Source of the DNA: Anolis sagrei
Taxonomy: Eukaryota; Chordata; Lepidosauria; Squamata; Anolidae
DNA length: 64,000 nt
Direction: 5' to 3'
NCBI RefSeq assembly: GCF_037176765.1
Contig: NC_090024.1
Span: forward strand, 55,179,861-55,243,860
This document shows positions 46,401 through 58,416 of the stretch, one piece after another (the stretch's first letter is position 1; every line of letters starts with the position of its first letter). Position numbers and translations under genes: made by a program. The notes below the pieces were generated by a model. It was not told the DNA's origin. It ran no database searches and worked only from the letters and a program-made list of their open reading frames with translations.

Positions 46401-49400
46401 CCACATTAACTCTAAGGAGTGAGCACGATTTCAGGAGGATTTTTCTACATTCACCTTGATGGACATCTCATTTCTCCAATCATACTTTGTTTCAGAATTC
46501 ATACAGAACATGATCTATAAGATAAGCATGTTACAACATTATCATGTGATGAACTCCAAGGATAAGCCTAATTTCAGCCACTAATGTACTAATTATGTGC
46601 CACAAACAACAAATGAAAAACAGTGTATAAAATGTCCTAATGATGTTGCTTCCTTCAATTGGGGATACTTTTTCTGCACCAGTCACGGTAACGTATTATG
46701 ACAAAAATGTTTCATGATGTTTTTGGCAAACCATAACACTAAAATACACAAATGACATATTCTGGTTGTCATTAGACCCATCAGGGGAGAGTGTGCAATT
46801 GCATGGGTTTAATTAAGAAATACAAGATATGGAAGACTGTTGCTTCACTGAAATGTGAATGGTGTCAGAAAAAACACAGAACATATTTATTTTTAACTAC
46901 CTGGATTAGATATTGTGAACATGGACTCTGCCATGTAGCTAGTCCCTTATTATTCATGGTAGTCTAACAGAGGCAAATACTTTGAGCTTATACTTGCACA
47001 ATCAATGGACTCCAATAGCTTTTTAAAGGCTGGATGGCATTGGAACTTCTTACCAGAATCATTTCTGAATTCACGCCTGATATGAAAAACAAAACAAAAC
47101 AAAAAACCAAAATCATATCTAGATGCCAGGCATGTTCCCCTGTTTAGCGTGGCAACACTGCTACAGGATCTAAAAGGCCACATATAACAGTGCTACTTAA
47201 AAGTGGTGATCCATGAACCACTGTCAGTTCAAATGCCACCAGCTAGCAAAGAAGGACAGAAACAGCTGTAGCCAATAGACACAAATGGGCCACTCCTTGG
47301 ATTTTTTTTTAAAAAAAATACCAGCACAACAGTGACAGAGAAACACTGATCTACAACGTAAAGTAGATCACACACTCTCATTTTCCTGTGTGGCATATGC
47401 CTGTAGTTGCTAGCAACACCCGACTGCATTTTATTTTATTGGCCAGTCTCTATACCAGTACTCTGAATTATCTTGCCTTCCACAGCTCCCAGGATTCCCC
47501 ATCACAGGCTATGCTGGCTAGGATTACTGAATGCTGCAAAACAACATCTGGAAAACCACACTGCCCATTACTGTCCTTTGCAAAAGCAAAGATACAAATC
47601 TGACATGAGAAATGGCTGTATTCAAAGTCTCTTACAACACTATCTCTGACCTCAGGTTATTCTTGAACAAAAGGATCTTCAAAAACAAAAGCCAGTGTGG
47701 AACAACTGAGTAAAAGATTCAACTCTGTATCCTGGGGCTTGAATTAAAGACAAAAGAAGGAAAAACAAACCTATCACACGTGCTAAACAGATAATCAATG
47801 CAAGCACCCCGATACTGTTTGTTAATGATAAAGATAAAGAACTGTTTTTACATTTCAATTCACCTATCTGCATTTTTTTTTAGCCAACTGAGGCAACACT
47901 CCATGAATCAGATAAGAGTCTTGCACTCTACAAAAATAAATGTCAAATAAATTGGGTAGGAATTAATTAAAAAGGGCAAGACACTTTACAGTGTTTCACA
48001 CCAACACAGTAACTAATAGCCTTGTCTTTGCACTGGATTTCAAATTTCTGGGCTCAACATAAGAGTACTTCTTGAGATTATAGACTGGGGAAACACATGT
48101 TGCCTTGGAAATTTGCCTAGAGTTCAAAGTCTTTGAATCTTAACAGAAATTCTGTGAAACCTTTTGTTTGTCCTTCTTTCAGTTGCTAAAATTCAGTTGG
48201 ACTAATATTCACACAGGCAGCAATCCTATACACATTTGCCAAGAAGAAAGTTCCATTAAAATCAGTGAAATTTACTTCTGAATAGAGCTACCAAGGATCA
48301 CTCCATTAAAGGTTTTCAATCTAATTTTCAAGTTAACATTAACAAATAGTGGGTCCTTATGGATTCCATGCCACTGAAATACAACAGGGTTACATGGTGA
48401 AGGAAGAAAGAAACAGATTGGCTGGACAGTATAATTTTTCCATCTAAATTTTATTTTGAAGTACCTTACCTTGTTTCTGGATATGCAACCTCTTGAAGAG
48501 GTCCATATTTCTCTATATATTGCTCACAATTCCTCAAATGAGCTCTCATTTCACTAAGGCACACCTAAATTACACAAAGAAACATCATCTTAGTTTTTAA
48601 TGTAGGTTATCATCCTCTAAACCAGCTTTTCTTAATCGTTTTACTCTGGAGGGTTCCGTGCAATATTTTTAAATTATTAGGGATCCCCCACATACAAATT
48701 ATAGACATTTGCCCGTGGAAATACCCTAGAGGCACCAGATCTTACATGATCTTGGAAGCTAAGCAGGGTCAGCTTTGGTTAGCACTTGGATGGTAGACTG
48801 CCAACAAATACCTGATGCTGCCAAGTTATATTTAAGAGGAAGGAACTGGCAAAGACAACTCTGAGTATTCCTTGCCTAAGAAAATTCTATGAAACTCACT
48901 GGGTTGCAATAAGTCATATAAGTCAATATAACCTGAAGGCATATGCACACAAGTTCACTGAACTCAACCACTAGATAGACCATTATGCTGTTACTTGCTG
49001 TAAAAATATACTAACTGACTAATCCTAAAATATGTTTATATAATACTCAGCAGTTAATTATGTTTCCTTGACTATAATACCACAAAAAGTGAGGGTTGCC
49101 AAATTTGAATAAGAAAAAAAAATCCAGGGTCTTGTCTAGTCCCTTCATGCTGTAAGAAATATATTTAATGACTGATACTAAAACATGAAAATTGGAAAAA
49201 AAATCCAGAGTCCTTCATAGCTGCAATTCCAAATTCTAGCCTTCTTCTTGACTGAATCTCCATTCTGATTCATAACTGAGTCAAGGCATGGAAAATCCTT
49301 TAATTATTTTAATTCCTTCATTGCCTATTATACTAGGTAGTAGACAACTCAAACCTTTGACATTCTACATTTATAGTTTTAAGTAAAGTAGTTTTCATGA

Positions 49401-52400
49401 AGATAGCAAATGCAAAAGTAGAATCCATTCTTATTTCTCTGAAGCTATTGTGTATTCAGTAACTTCACTGTATTTAATACATTGAATTTGTTTCCAAATA
49501 TAAATACATCAATCAGCAGACTTGGGATGTCTTAGACAGGAAATAGCTGTTTACCTGCGTTTCACATTCTGTGCAGTTTTGATGTATGTTTTTCATCATG
49601 TTGGTAATATCTGTTGCTGGCATTCCTTCCGAGGGAAGATAAGCCCGGCAATAAGGACACGTCCATGCATTATTCCGTAAACTTGTTGCAATACAGGAGT
49701 GGCAAAACCTGTTAGAAATAAAAATAGACCCTGCATTTATTTTTAAAGGAAGCACTTTGACTCAGTTGGGATTACTAAAGGGCACGACCTTCCACGAAAA
49801 CCGGTTCCTACCACAGTTAATAATTGTGTCCTCCCAGTCTGCTAACCAGTTTGTTTACCAGAGCATCCAATGCTATCAGACCACTGATAAAGTGAGGTCA
49901 TATATGATAGTGTGTTCGGTTGTAGAGTTCTCATGTGCTTTATCTGAAGTTACTTATTAGCACCTACCTACTTTTAGTTGCGAACTGTAGTAAACATTAG
50001 TAGCCCTAGAAGAAAGATCAAGTCCTGCAGACAGAGCATAGGTCACAATCCAGGCAAAGATTACATCTTGCTGAATTTACTGGGGGAACATCAGGAATTT
50101 GTTGTATTCTGTTCGAAGCAAATTAAGTTTTAAGTGCTTAACAGTGACCAGATTGTCACTATAGTTATTAGATTACAAATAAATGACCCAAAGTGAGTTT
50201 GTAGTGTTAATCTAGGACAGTGGTTCCCAACTTTTTTTTGACCAGGGACCACTTTGACCAGGGACTCCTTGCCAACATTAGTACCAAAAGGGTTACGAAT
50301 CGGTTTTTGGTCAACTTTAGATTTGGTTTGGGGTGCTGATTCAGAAAATTGCATTGGCTAGACCATATCATAGAATAGAATCATAGAGTTGGAAGAGACC
50401 TTGTGGACCATCCAGTTCACTCCTCTGCCAAAAAGCAGGAAAATCGCATTCAAAACACCCCCAACAGATGGCCATCCAGCCTCTGTTTAAAAGCCTCCAA
50501 AGAAGGAGCCTCCATCATACTCTATTTTTAATTCAGAACATATGCCATGGTCAGCATCAAAGAAGGAGTTGCAGGAGGTGTGAAAGAAGCGAAAATAAAA
50601 TAAAGAGGAAAGAGGCTTGCGGACGAGATTTTCATCCTCGCGGCCCACTGGTGGTCCACAGCCCACAGGTTAAGAACCACTGATCTAGGGTCATAGAATC
50701 CTAGAATGATAGAATAACAGAGTTGGACGAGACCACATGGGCCATCTATTCCAACCCACTGCTATGCAGGAAAAGAACAATCCAAGTATCCCTTCGCACT
50801 ACACAGTTATAGCACTGTGATTCCACTAGAATCACGGTGCTATAACTGTGTAGTGTGAAAGGATACTTGGAGTGTGTAATGTGAAAGGATACTTGGATTC
50901 CACTAGAATCACGGTGCTATATGAAATCCTATCCATGAAATCCTATCCTTTTCAGTTTAAAATTTTCACTCAGAGAGCTCTAGTTCCTCATTCCATAGGA
51001 CATTGACATAGTGCTTCTATGCTTTTGAGAAACATATTAGACTATATCTAGTGAATTAGAGTAGCTCCATTAAAATTAATCTTGGAGTGCACCTGCTCTG
51101 GGAAATTAATAAAGTTTGTCACCACTTTAACTGTCACGGCTTAATACAATGGAGCCCCGGAGTTGTAGTTCTTCAAGGTCTTTATCCATTTCTGCCAACT
51201 GCTGGCACTTCACCAAACTACAACCCAGGATTCCATAGCATTGAGCCATGATAGTTAATGTGGTGTCAAGCTGCATTAATTCCACAGTGCAGATGCACTC
51301 ATGGCAGTTAGAAGTGAAATCATAGTGCTATAACCACATACAGGCAGTCCACAAGTTACAAACATATGATTTGCAAACAACTAATAGTTAAGAACAGGGT
51401 GAGACAACAGGAAGTGAGAGGAAATCTACCCACCCACCCCACCCCCCAAAGGAAGGGAAATTCACTCCTGGAAGAGTTATCATGGGAAAAAGGTGTCTCT
51501 ACTGAAGCTTTATTGCCAATCCTTGTTTCCACAATAAGTCTTTTTTTTTCAAAATCTAACTATCACAGGGACAGAAAGTGAAATGAAATCTTCTGAACAG
51601 GGGGGCAGGCAGCAACACAAACACCACAGGGGTGTTAACCCTTCCCTATGCTATCCAAAGCTTCTGTAAATATATTTTCTGGAGTTACATTTTAAAATTG
51701 TACCTGTTCTGACTTACATACTAATTCAACTTAAGAACAAACCTACAGAACCTATCTTGTTCATAACTTGGAGACTGCCTGTGCTGTGAAAGCTACTGTT
51801 TAATGTTTCTTTCCTTATTTCTTAGGAATCAATCATCTGTGGGTTAGAGTGCTGTGATCCCCAGCCTGTCTGAAAGAAAATGAAATACTCTTGTGATGTG
51901 TTATGTCCAGATCCTATCACATATAGAGAATACAAGTAAATGAAATCTTATAGCAGATAATGAGAACTGAAGTTCATCTTATTTCTTAAATTGCACTATG
52001 GCGCTTTCAAAAACAGACACACAATAGGTGAAATGCCAGATGTCTCTGTAGATATGCCTGACAAATTGCAGATCACATGGCTCTGGAGATAATACCAAGA
52101 GCATGATGAAAGCTTTTATTGGTGTTGTGTCTTAGTCTGCTGTAATGAAAGCTGAAGCAACAAACCAGAATGGGTTGGTTCTTCCCTGCTCTTCTACACC
52201 CCTCCCAAGGTTTAAAATGAGACAAAGGTGCATGAAAATGGCCATGACTATTGTGATAGGTGAGCTCCACAAATTTGTTGGGTTGATCTAGGATGTCTTA
52301 ACAACATTGATAAGCCAAGGACTTCTGAGCAGCACTCAAGCAATGCACAGTTCGGGGAAATACTTTTAAAGGAAATGGATTGGGCTCCTTCACAGAAACA

Positions 52401-55400
52401 TCCCTTAAATATTCCGACTAAAGTAAATGCATAGACATTCTGATAAGTAAAAACGAAACACTAAGCTATATATTCATAGTAGGATACTTAATAATGCTGT
52501 CCTGGATTTTAAAATGTGAGTAATCAATCCTCCGTACTGTAAAACATTATATACAGAAAAATGGTATTATAAGTACTTACTTTGGCCAGAGCCCTGTTTA
52601 GCAGCTCAGGGTACATTGAATGATTTAATGTCTTTATCTTCCCACAAGGAATGCAATGTGATGTAAAAAGCTCTCCCCACTAAACCTTTATCCTTAGAGA
52701 AATCCCACTAACAGGGAGAAAATGGCCCCAGGTTAGGGTTTTATGGCTGAGCAATAATTAGAACCAGAATGTCCCCAGTTCTGTGGTCCTCTAGTCTGGC
52801 ACCAAACCAATGGAGTTTGAGACCATGGTTCAATGCTATGCAATCATGGGATTTCTGGTTTGGTGTGGAATTGACACTTCGGCAGAGAGCTGAAAAACTT
52901 GTAAAACTACAAGTCCCAAGATTTCATAGCACGGAGCCATGGCAGTTGAAGGGGTGACAAACTGGCACTTGGTTTAATCAACCCATTATAATTTGGGCCA
53001 ATAAACTTGATTTATTATACAATGTGTTTTTCAAAGAAAAAAACTAACTTGCCATTACAGATCCTCCAATTCTAATGCAAGCAATATTTATGAAAACTCC
53101 TCCATTTCAGTGCCAGAGATTATGACTATGGGTGACCCCCTACTAAATAGAGGGTATATCTCTCTATGAACCATCTTGGAGGTTAAGATCTTCGAGGGAG
53201 AGCCTGCTCTCAGTCCCACCTCCTTTGCATGTACAGCTGATGGGGGACGAGAGACAGGACCTTCTCAGTGGTGGCCCCTTAGCTATGGAACTCCCTCTCC
53301 AGTGAAATTTGGTCAGCTCCCTCATCCTGACCTTTAGGAAACAATTAAAACCATTGCAGTGCGACCAAGTTTTTAGACAATAAACTCAGTGCAATAAGTG
53401 AAATGGAGCAAGTGCAATTATGAGCAGAAAGGCTCCTGGACTATGATTTTTGAGTGCGTGGTTTTTAATAATTGATTTTAATGTTTGGGTTTTTAACACA
53501 TTATTTATTTTAATTTTTTTAATCTGTTTTATACGGCATTAAATTTTTGCCACTTGTAAGCCACTGTGAGTTAGGGCTGGGCATAAATATAGTAGATAAA
53601 TAAATTTGTATCTAACTTATAGTGGGATCTTGGTATCTGTTTAAGTTTGGCTTCAGGAAAAAATTCAAGCTTTGACAAAAGTTTGGGATCTGAAAAGAAA
53701 TAGCTCGTAAAGGGAATTATCTGTATTTGCTTAATGGAAATAAAATTGGCTGGTTCAAATCAATAATGTATATGTTACTTTGGAGATTGGCAGGGATGGC
53801 AATCATGCAAAGTCATGGCTCAATACTGGAGATGAGAAAAATCTAAAATAAAACCATATACTACCAGGTGTTCTCTCTGGAAATTTCTATGTTCTCTAGC
53901 ATGATAGCGTAAGCTGCATAAAGTCACATTGGAAGACCTAGACTTAATTAATAAATTAATTGATTTCATGCATTTGTACTCTGTCTTTCTCACCCCCAAA
54001 AGAGGACTCCGGGCGGCTTCACAACAGGCAACCATTTGGTGCCAAGACATAAATGATAAATAAACAGTTACAGCTAAAATCAATTATTAAAACATTCAAT
54101 TAAAAGATCTACCAGTTCAGAATCATAGTCCAAGGTCCTTAATGCTGTTCAACACCACTTTAACTGCCATGGCTTAATGCTGAGTAGTAAGCAGTTTTTA
54201 AAAGTTTTTTTAGCATTCTCTGCCAAAGAGTGCTGGCTTTCAAACAATAGCTCCCATGATTCCCTAGCATTGAGCCATATCAAAGTGGTGTCAAACTGTA
54301 TTTAGATGTACCCCTAGATAGAACATTTTAATCAAATCCTTGAATAATCACATTTACAAAAATCAAAACTGGCAAATGTGAAGGGATGGTTGCAGATTAC
54401 TTTTACAATGCTGGGAAATGTAAAGGGACCGATTTGACACTACTATAACTGCTAAGGCTCCAGTCTATGTTTTTGCTATGTTTCTCCTATGGCCTTCTCT
54501 GCCAGGAGTACTGCAGTAGCTGCCCACCAACCTACAAACTCCAGGATTACAACACTGAACCATGGCAGCAAAAGTGGTATCAAACTGTGTCAATTCTACA
54601 ATGTAGATCAGGCATGAGCAAAATTTAGTCCTCTGGGTATTTTGGATTTCCCACAATTCTTAACAGCTGGAATCATGGGAGCTGAAGTCCAAAATACCCA
54701 GAGGGCTGAGGTTTGCCCATGACTGGTGTAGATGCCCCTCTTGTTAGCCCAGCCACAGTGGCAACACAAAAGCCCACCATTTGGCATCACAATGACCCAC
54801 TCTCCATCTCATTATGGCTCACAAGGAATGGGAAGCTGCTGACTGGGTAATTCTGACCCATATCTAAATAACTGCTTTATATTTACATGGGAATATGCTA
54901 AAATTCTCACAGCCTTCCATGGAAAAGGAAACTTGGGGTTTCTACACATTGTGGAATTAATTCAGTTCAGCTTGCCATTCAGACACCAATTAAACTGCCA
55001 TGGCTCAATGCTATGGAATTATGGGGATTGTACTTTTACAAGGTCTTTAGCCTCCTCTGCCAAATACTGCTGGTGCCTCGCACAATACAGTTCGCAGGAA
55101 TCCAAAGCATTGATCAAGAGCAGTTAAACTGGATCAAAACTGCATTCATTCTAGAATTTACACACAGACATCCATGGGGACTACAGAGCTCTTGAATTTT
55201 TAATTACATAAAACCACTAACTACCCAAACAAGTAGGAATACTATCACTGAATGGAATTGCCTTCATTATTTTACATGAAAATAAATCAACATTAAATGA
55301 TTACAAATCTGAGGAAAGACTTTGTCAAAACTATCATAACTCCTCCCATAGTTTTGGGGAGTTGTTTCTTAAATGATTTTTTTCCTAGACCCTTCAAGGA

Positions 55401-57168
55401 TATTCCATTTGACCACAGAATCCCAGAGTTGGAAGAGACCCCGTGGGCCATCCTGTCCAACCTCCGCCAAGAAGCCGGAAAATCACATTCAAAGCATCCC
55501 TGACAGATGGCCATCCAGCCTCTGCTTAAAAGCCTCCAAAGATGGAGCGTCCACCACACTCCAAGGCAGAGAGTTCCACTGCTGAACAACTCTTACAGTT
55601 AGAAGTTCTTCCTAAAGTTCTGGTGGAATCTCCTTTCCTGTAGTTTGAAGCCATTGTTCCATTGCATCCTAGTCTCCAGGGCAGCAGAAAACAAACTTGC
55701 TCCCTCCTCCCTCACATATTTATACATTTACAAAATTCTTAAAAAAAATAAAAATACGTCCTTTTCAAAAAATAACTTTATCTCCAAGGAAGATAGAGTT
55801 GCAAGTTTACATATCCATAGTTACACCCATCTCTTTTAAGGTATTACCAAGACACTGGTTATGTCACTAAAATGGATCCTTTGTATACAAAACAGACTGT
55901 AAACATCTACTTAAAACAAGCTCATAAAGTTATCAAAATCCCAAAACTGTATTAAAACTCCAAGTACTTGAACATTGTTTTGAAGTCTTCAGACTACACG
56001 GTACACTGTTTTGGTGCAATGCTTGAAAACAGCTCCTTAAAATAATTATGATCCAGCTTTTATTGTAATGGCCATTTGAATGCATCTATTCACCATACAT
56101 ATGAATCATACATCCAGATACAGATAAATTATTTAAAGTGTATTTATAGTGACTTTTTAAAAAATCAAAGTAGATGTTATGGCATATTAACTAGAGGTAA
56201 ATCTACATTGTAGAATTAATGCAATTTGGCACCTCTTTTATTGCTATGGATCAATGCCAAGGAATCATAGGACTTTTAATTTTTGCAAGGTTTTTGGCCT
56301 TCCCTGCCAAAGAGGGCTGACCCAGGGTTTAAAACTGCATTAATTGTAGTGTAGAGCAGGCATGGGCAAACTTGGGCCCCCGCAGGTGTTTTGGACTCCA
56401 ACTCCCACAATTCCTAACAGTCTCAGGCCCCTTCCTTTCCCCCCTCAGCCGCTTAGGAATTGTGGGAGTTGGAGTCCAAAACACCTGCGGGGGCCCAAGT
56501 TTGCCCATGCCTGGTGTAGATCCACCCCTATAGAAGTACTTTTAATTAGTTTTCGAAGGAACCTCTCCAACTTTTTCCTAGGCTGTCGGACAATAAAGCA
56601 TTGCAACACAAACTATGTTCTTCTTTAACACCAATCCTTCCAACAAGCAAGCCAGCAAAGCCAAAACAAAACGTCTCCTTAGCCAGCTTAAACATGAAAA
56701 AAGAAAGAAAAGGAAAACATGGCTCCTTTGTTTTTCAAACCCTGTTTTTTAATTCACTCCTGTGCTTGTTTACTCGGGAAGTCAGTTTCACTGTGAACAA
56801 TGTGACTTCATCAAACTAGAGAATGAATCCACATTCTGCCTCCTGCAGAATTCTGGGGTCTGTAGTTTAGGGAGGAGCCTTTAAAAGCCTCCCTAAACTA
56901 CAAACCCCAGAATTCTGCAGGAGGCAGAAACCGGATTTAAGTTTAGTGATCCTGTTAAAGGCTTCTCCCTAAACTACAAACCCTAGAATTCTGCAAAAGG
57001 TAGAGATTGGATTTAAAGTTAATTCATTCTCTAGTGTGATGAGGTCTTAATGCTGCATCTACACCAGGGGTCCTCAAACTAAGGCCCGGGGGCCGGATGC
57101 GGCCCTCCAAGGGCATTTACCCGGCCCTTGCTCAGGGTCAACCTAAGTCTGAAACTACTTGAAAGCAC

Positions 57169-57217
<49 letters not shown>

Positions 57218-57560
57218 CCCTATCTCATTTTAAAGTATTTTTGCACTACAAATAAGATATGTGCAATGTGCATAGGAATCCATGTTTTTTTCAAATTATA
57301 ATCCGGCCCTCCAACAGGTTGAAGGACTGTGACCTGGCCCTCTGTTTAAAAAGTTTGAGGACCCCTGATCTACACTGTAGGATTAATGCAGTTTCACACC
57401 ACTTTAACTGCCATGGCTCAAACTACGCAACAATGGAAGTTGTGGCTTTACAAAGCCTGTAGCCTCCTCGCTACAAATCCCAAAAATCATAGTACTGAGC
57501 CATGGCAATTAAAGTGGTCTCAAACTGCATTAAATCTACAGTATAGATGACCCCGTATAT

Positions 57561-57593
<33 letters not shown>

Positions 57594-58368
57594 CAGAGAC
57601 AGACAGACAGAGACACAGAAAGAGATTGGTAGCACAGGCTTTTATGCATCTCAGGAAGTGGTCTTTCCTTTAAGAAACTGCATTAAAGTGGTATCAAACT
57701 GCATCAAATCAACAGTATAGATGCACCCAGTAGAGGGGGGGGGTGGATAGTGAAGGCTTTCATGCATCTGAGGAAGTAGACTTTCCTTTAAGCAATTAAA
57801 GTGGTGTCAAACTGCATCAAATCTACAGGATAGATGCACCCAGTACAGAGAGAGAGAGAGAGATTGGTAGCTAAGGCTTTTGTGCATCTCAGGAAATAGG
57901 CTTTCATTTAAGCAATTGCATTGAAGTAGTGTCAAACTACACCAAATCTACAGTATAGATGCACCTGGTATAGAGAGAGAGGAGAGAGAGAGAGATTGAG
58001 ATTGGTAGCAAAGACTTTCATGCATCTCAGGAAGTAGACTTTCCTTTAAGCAATTGCATTAAAGTGGTGTCAAGCTACATTAAATCTACAGTATAGATGC
58101 ACCCAGGAGAGAGAGGGATTGGTAGCATAGGCTTTCATGCATCTCAGGAAGTAGACTTTTCACTAAGCAATTGCATTCAAGTGGTGTCAAACTGCATCAA
58201 ATCTACAGTATAGATGCACCCAGTGTGTGTGTGTGTGTTTATATATGGGGGGGGGGGGGAAGAGGGAGGTAGCACAGGCTTTCATGCATCTCAGGAAGTA
58301 GACTTTCCTTTAAGCAATTGCATTAAAATGGTGTCAAACTGAATTAAATCTACAGTATAGATGCACCC

Positions 58369-58416
<48 letters not shown>

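Larger units (their letters stand above)
54130..57560. repeat. cluster of palindromic MITEs (ACACCACTTTAACTGCCATGG family)
   Basis: Copies at about 54140-54320, 54430-54740, 54943-55175, 56195-56535 and 57045-57550. Each has arms such as TTTAACTGCCATGGCTCAAT and the complement ATTGAGCCATGGCAGTTAAA around GTAGTTT / AAACTAC inner arms. Further copies lie at 51120-51300, 52765-52965, 59365-59460, 59785-59965, 60530-60805 and 62120-62325. Three carry a nested hAT insertion. Confidence 0.75.

Noticed and set aside
48712-48960. 5S rRNA gene
   Set aside because: Only the internal-promoter half matches 5S, and it continues into a SINE body and tail.
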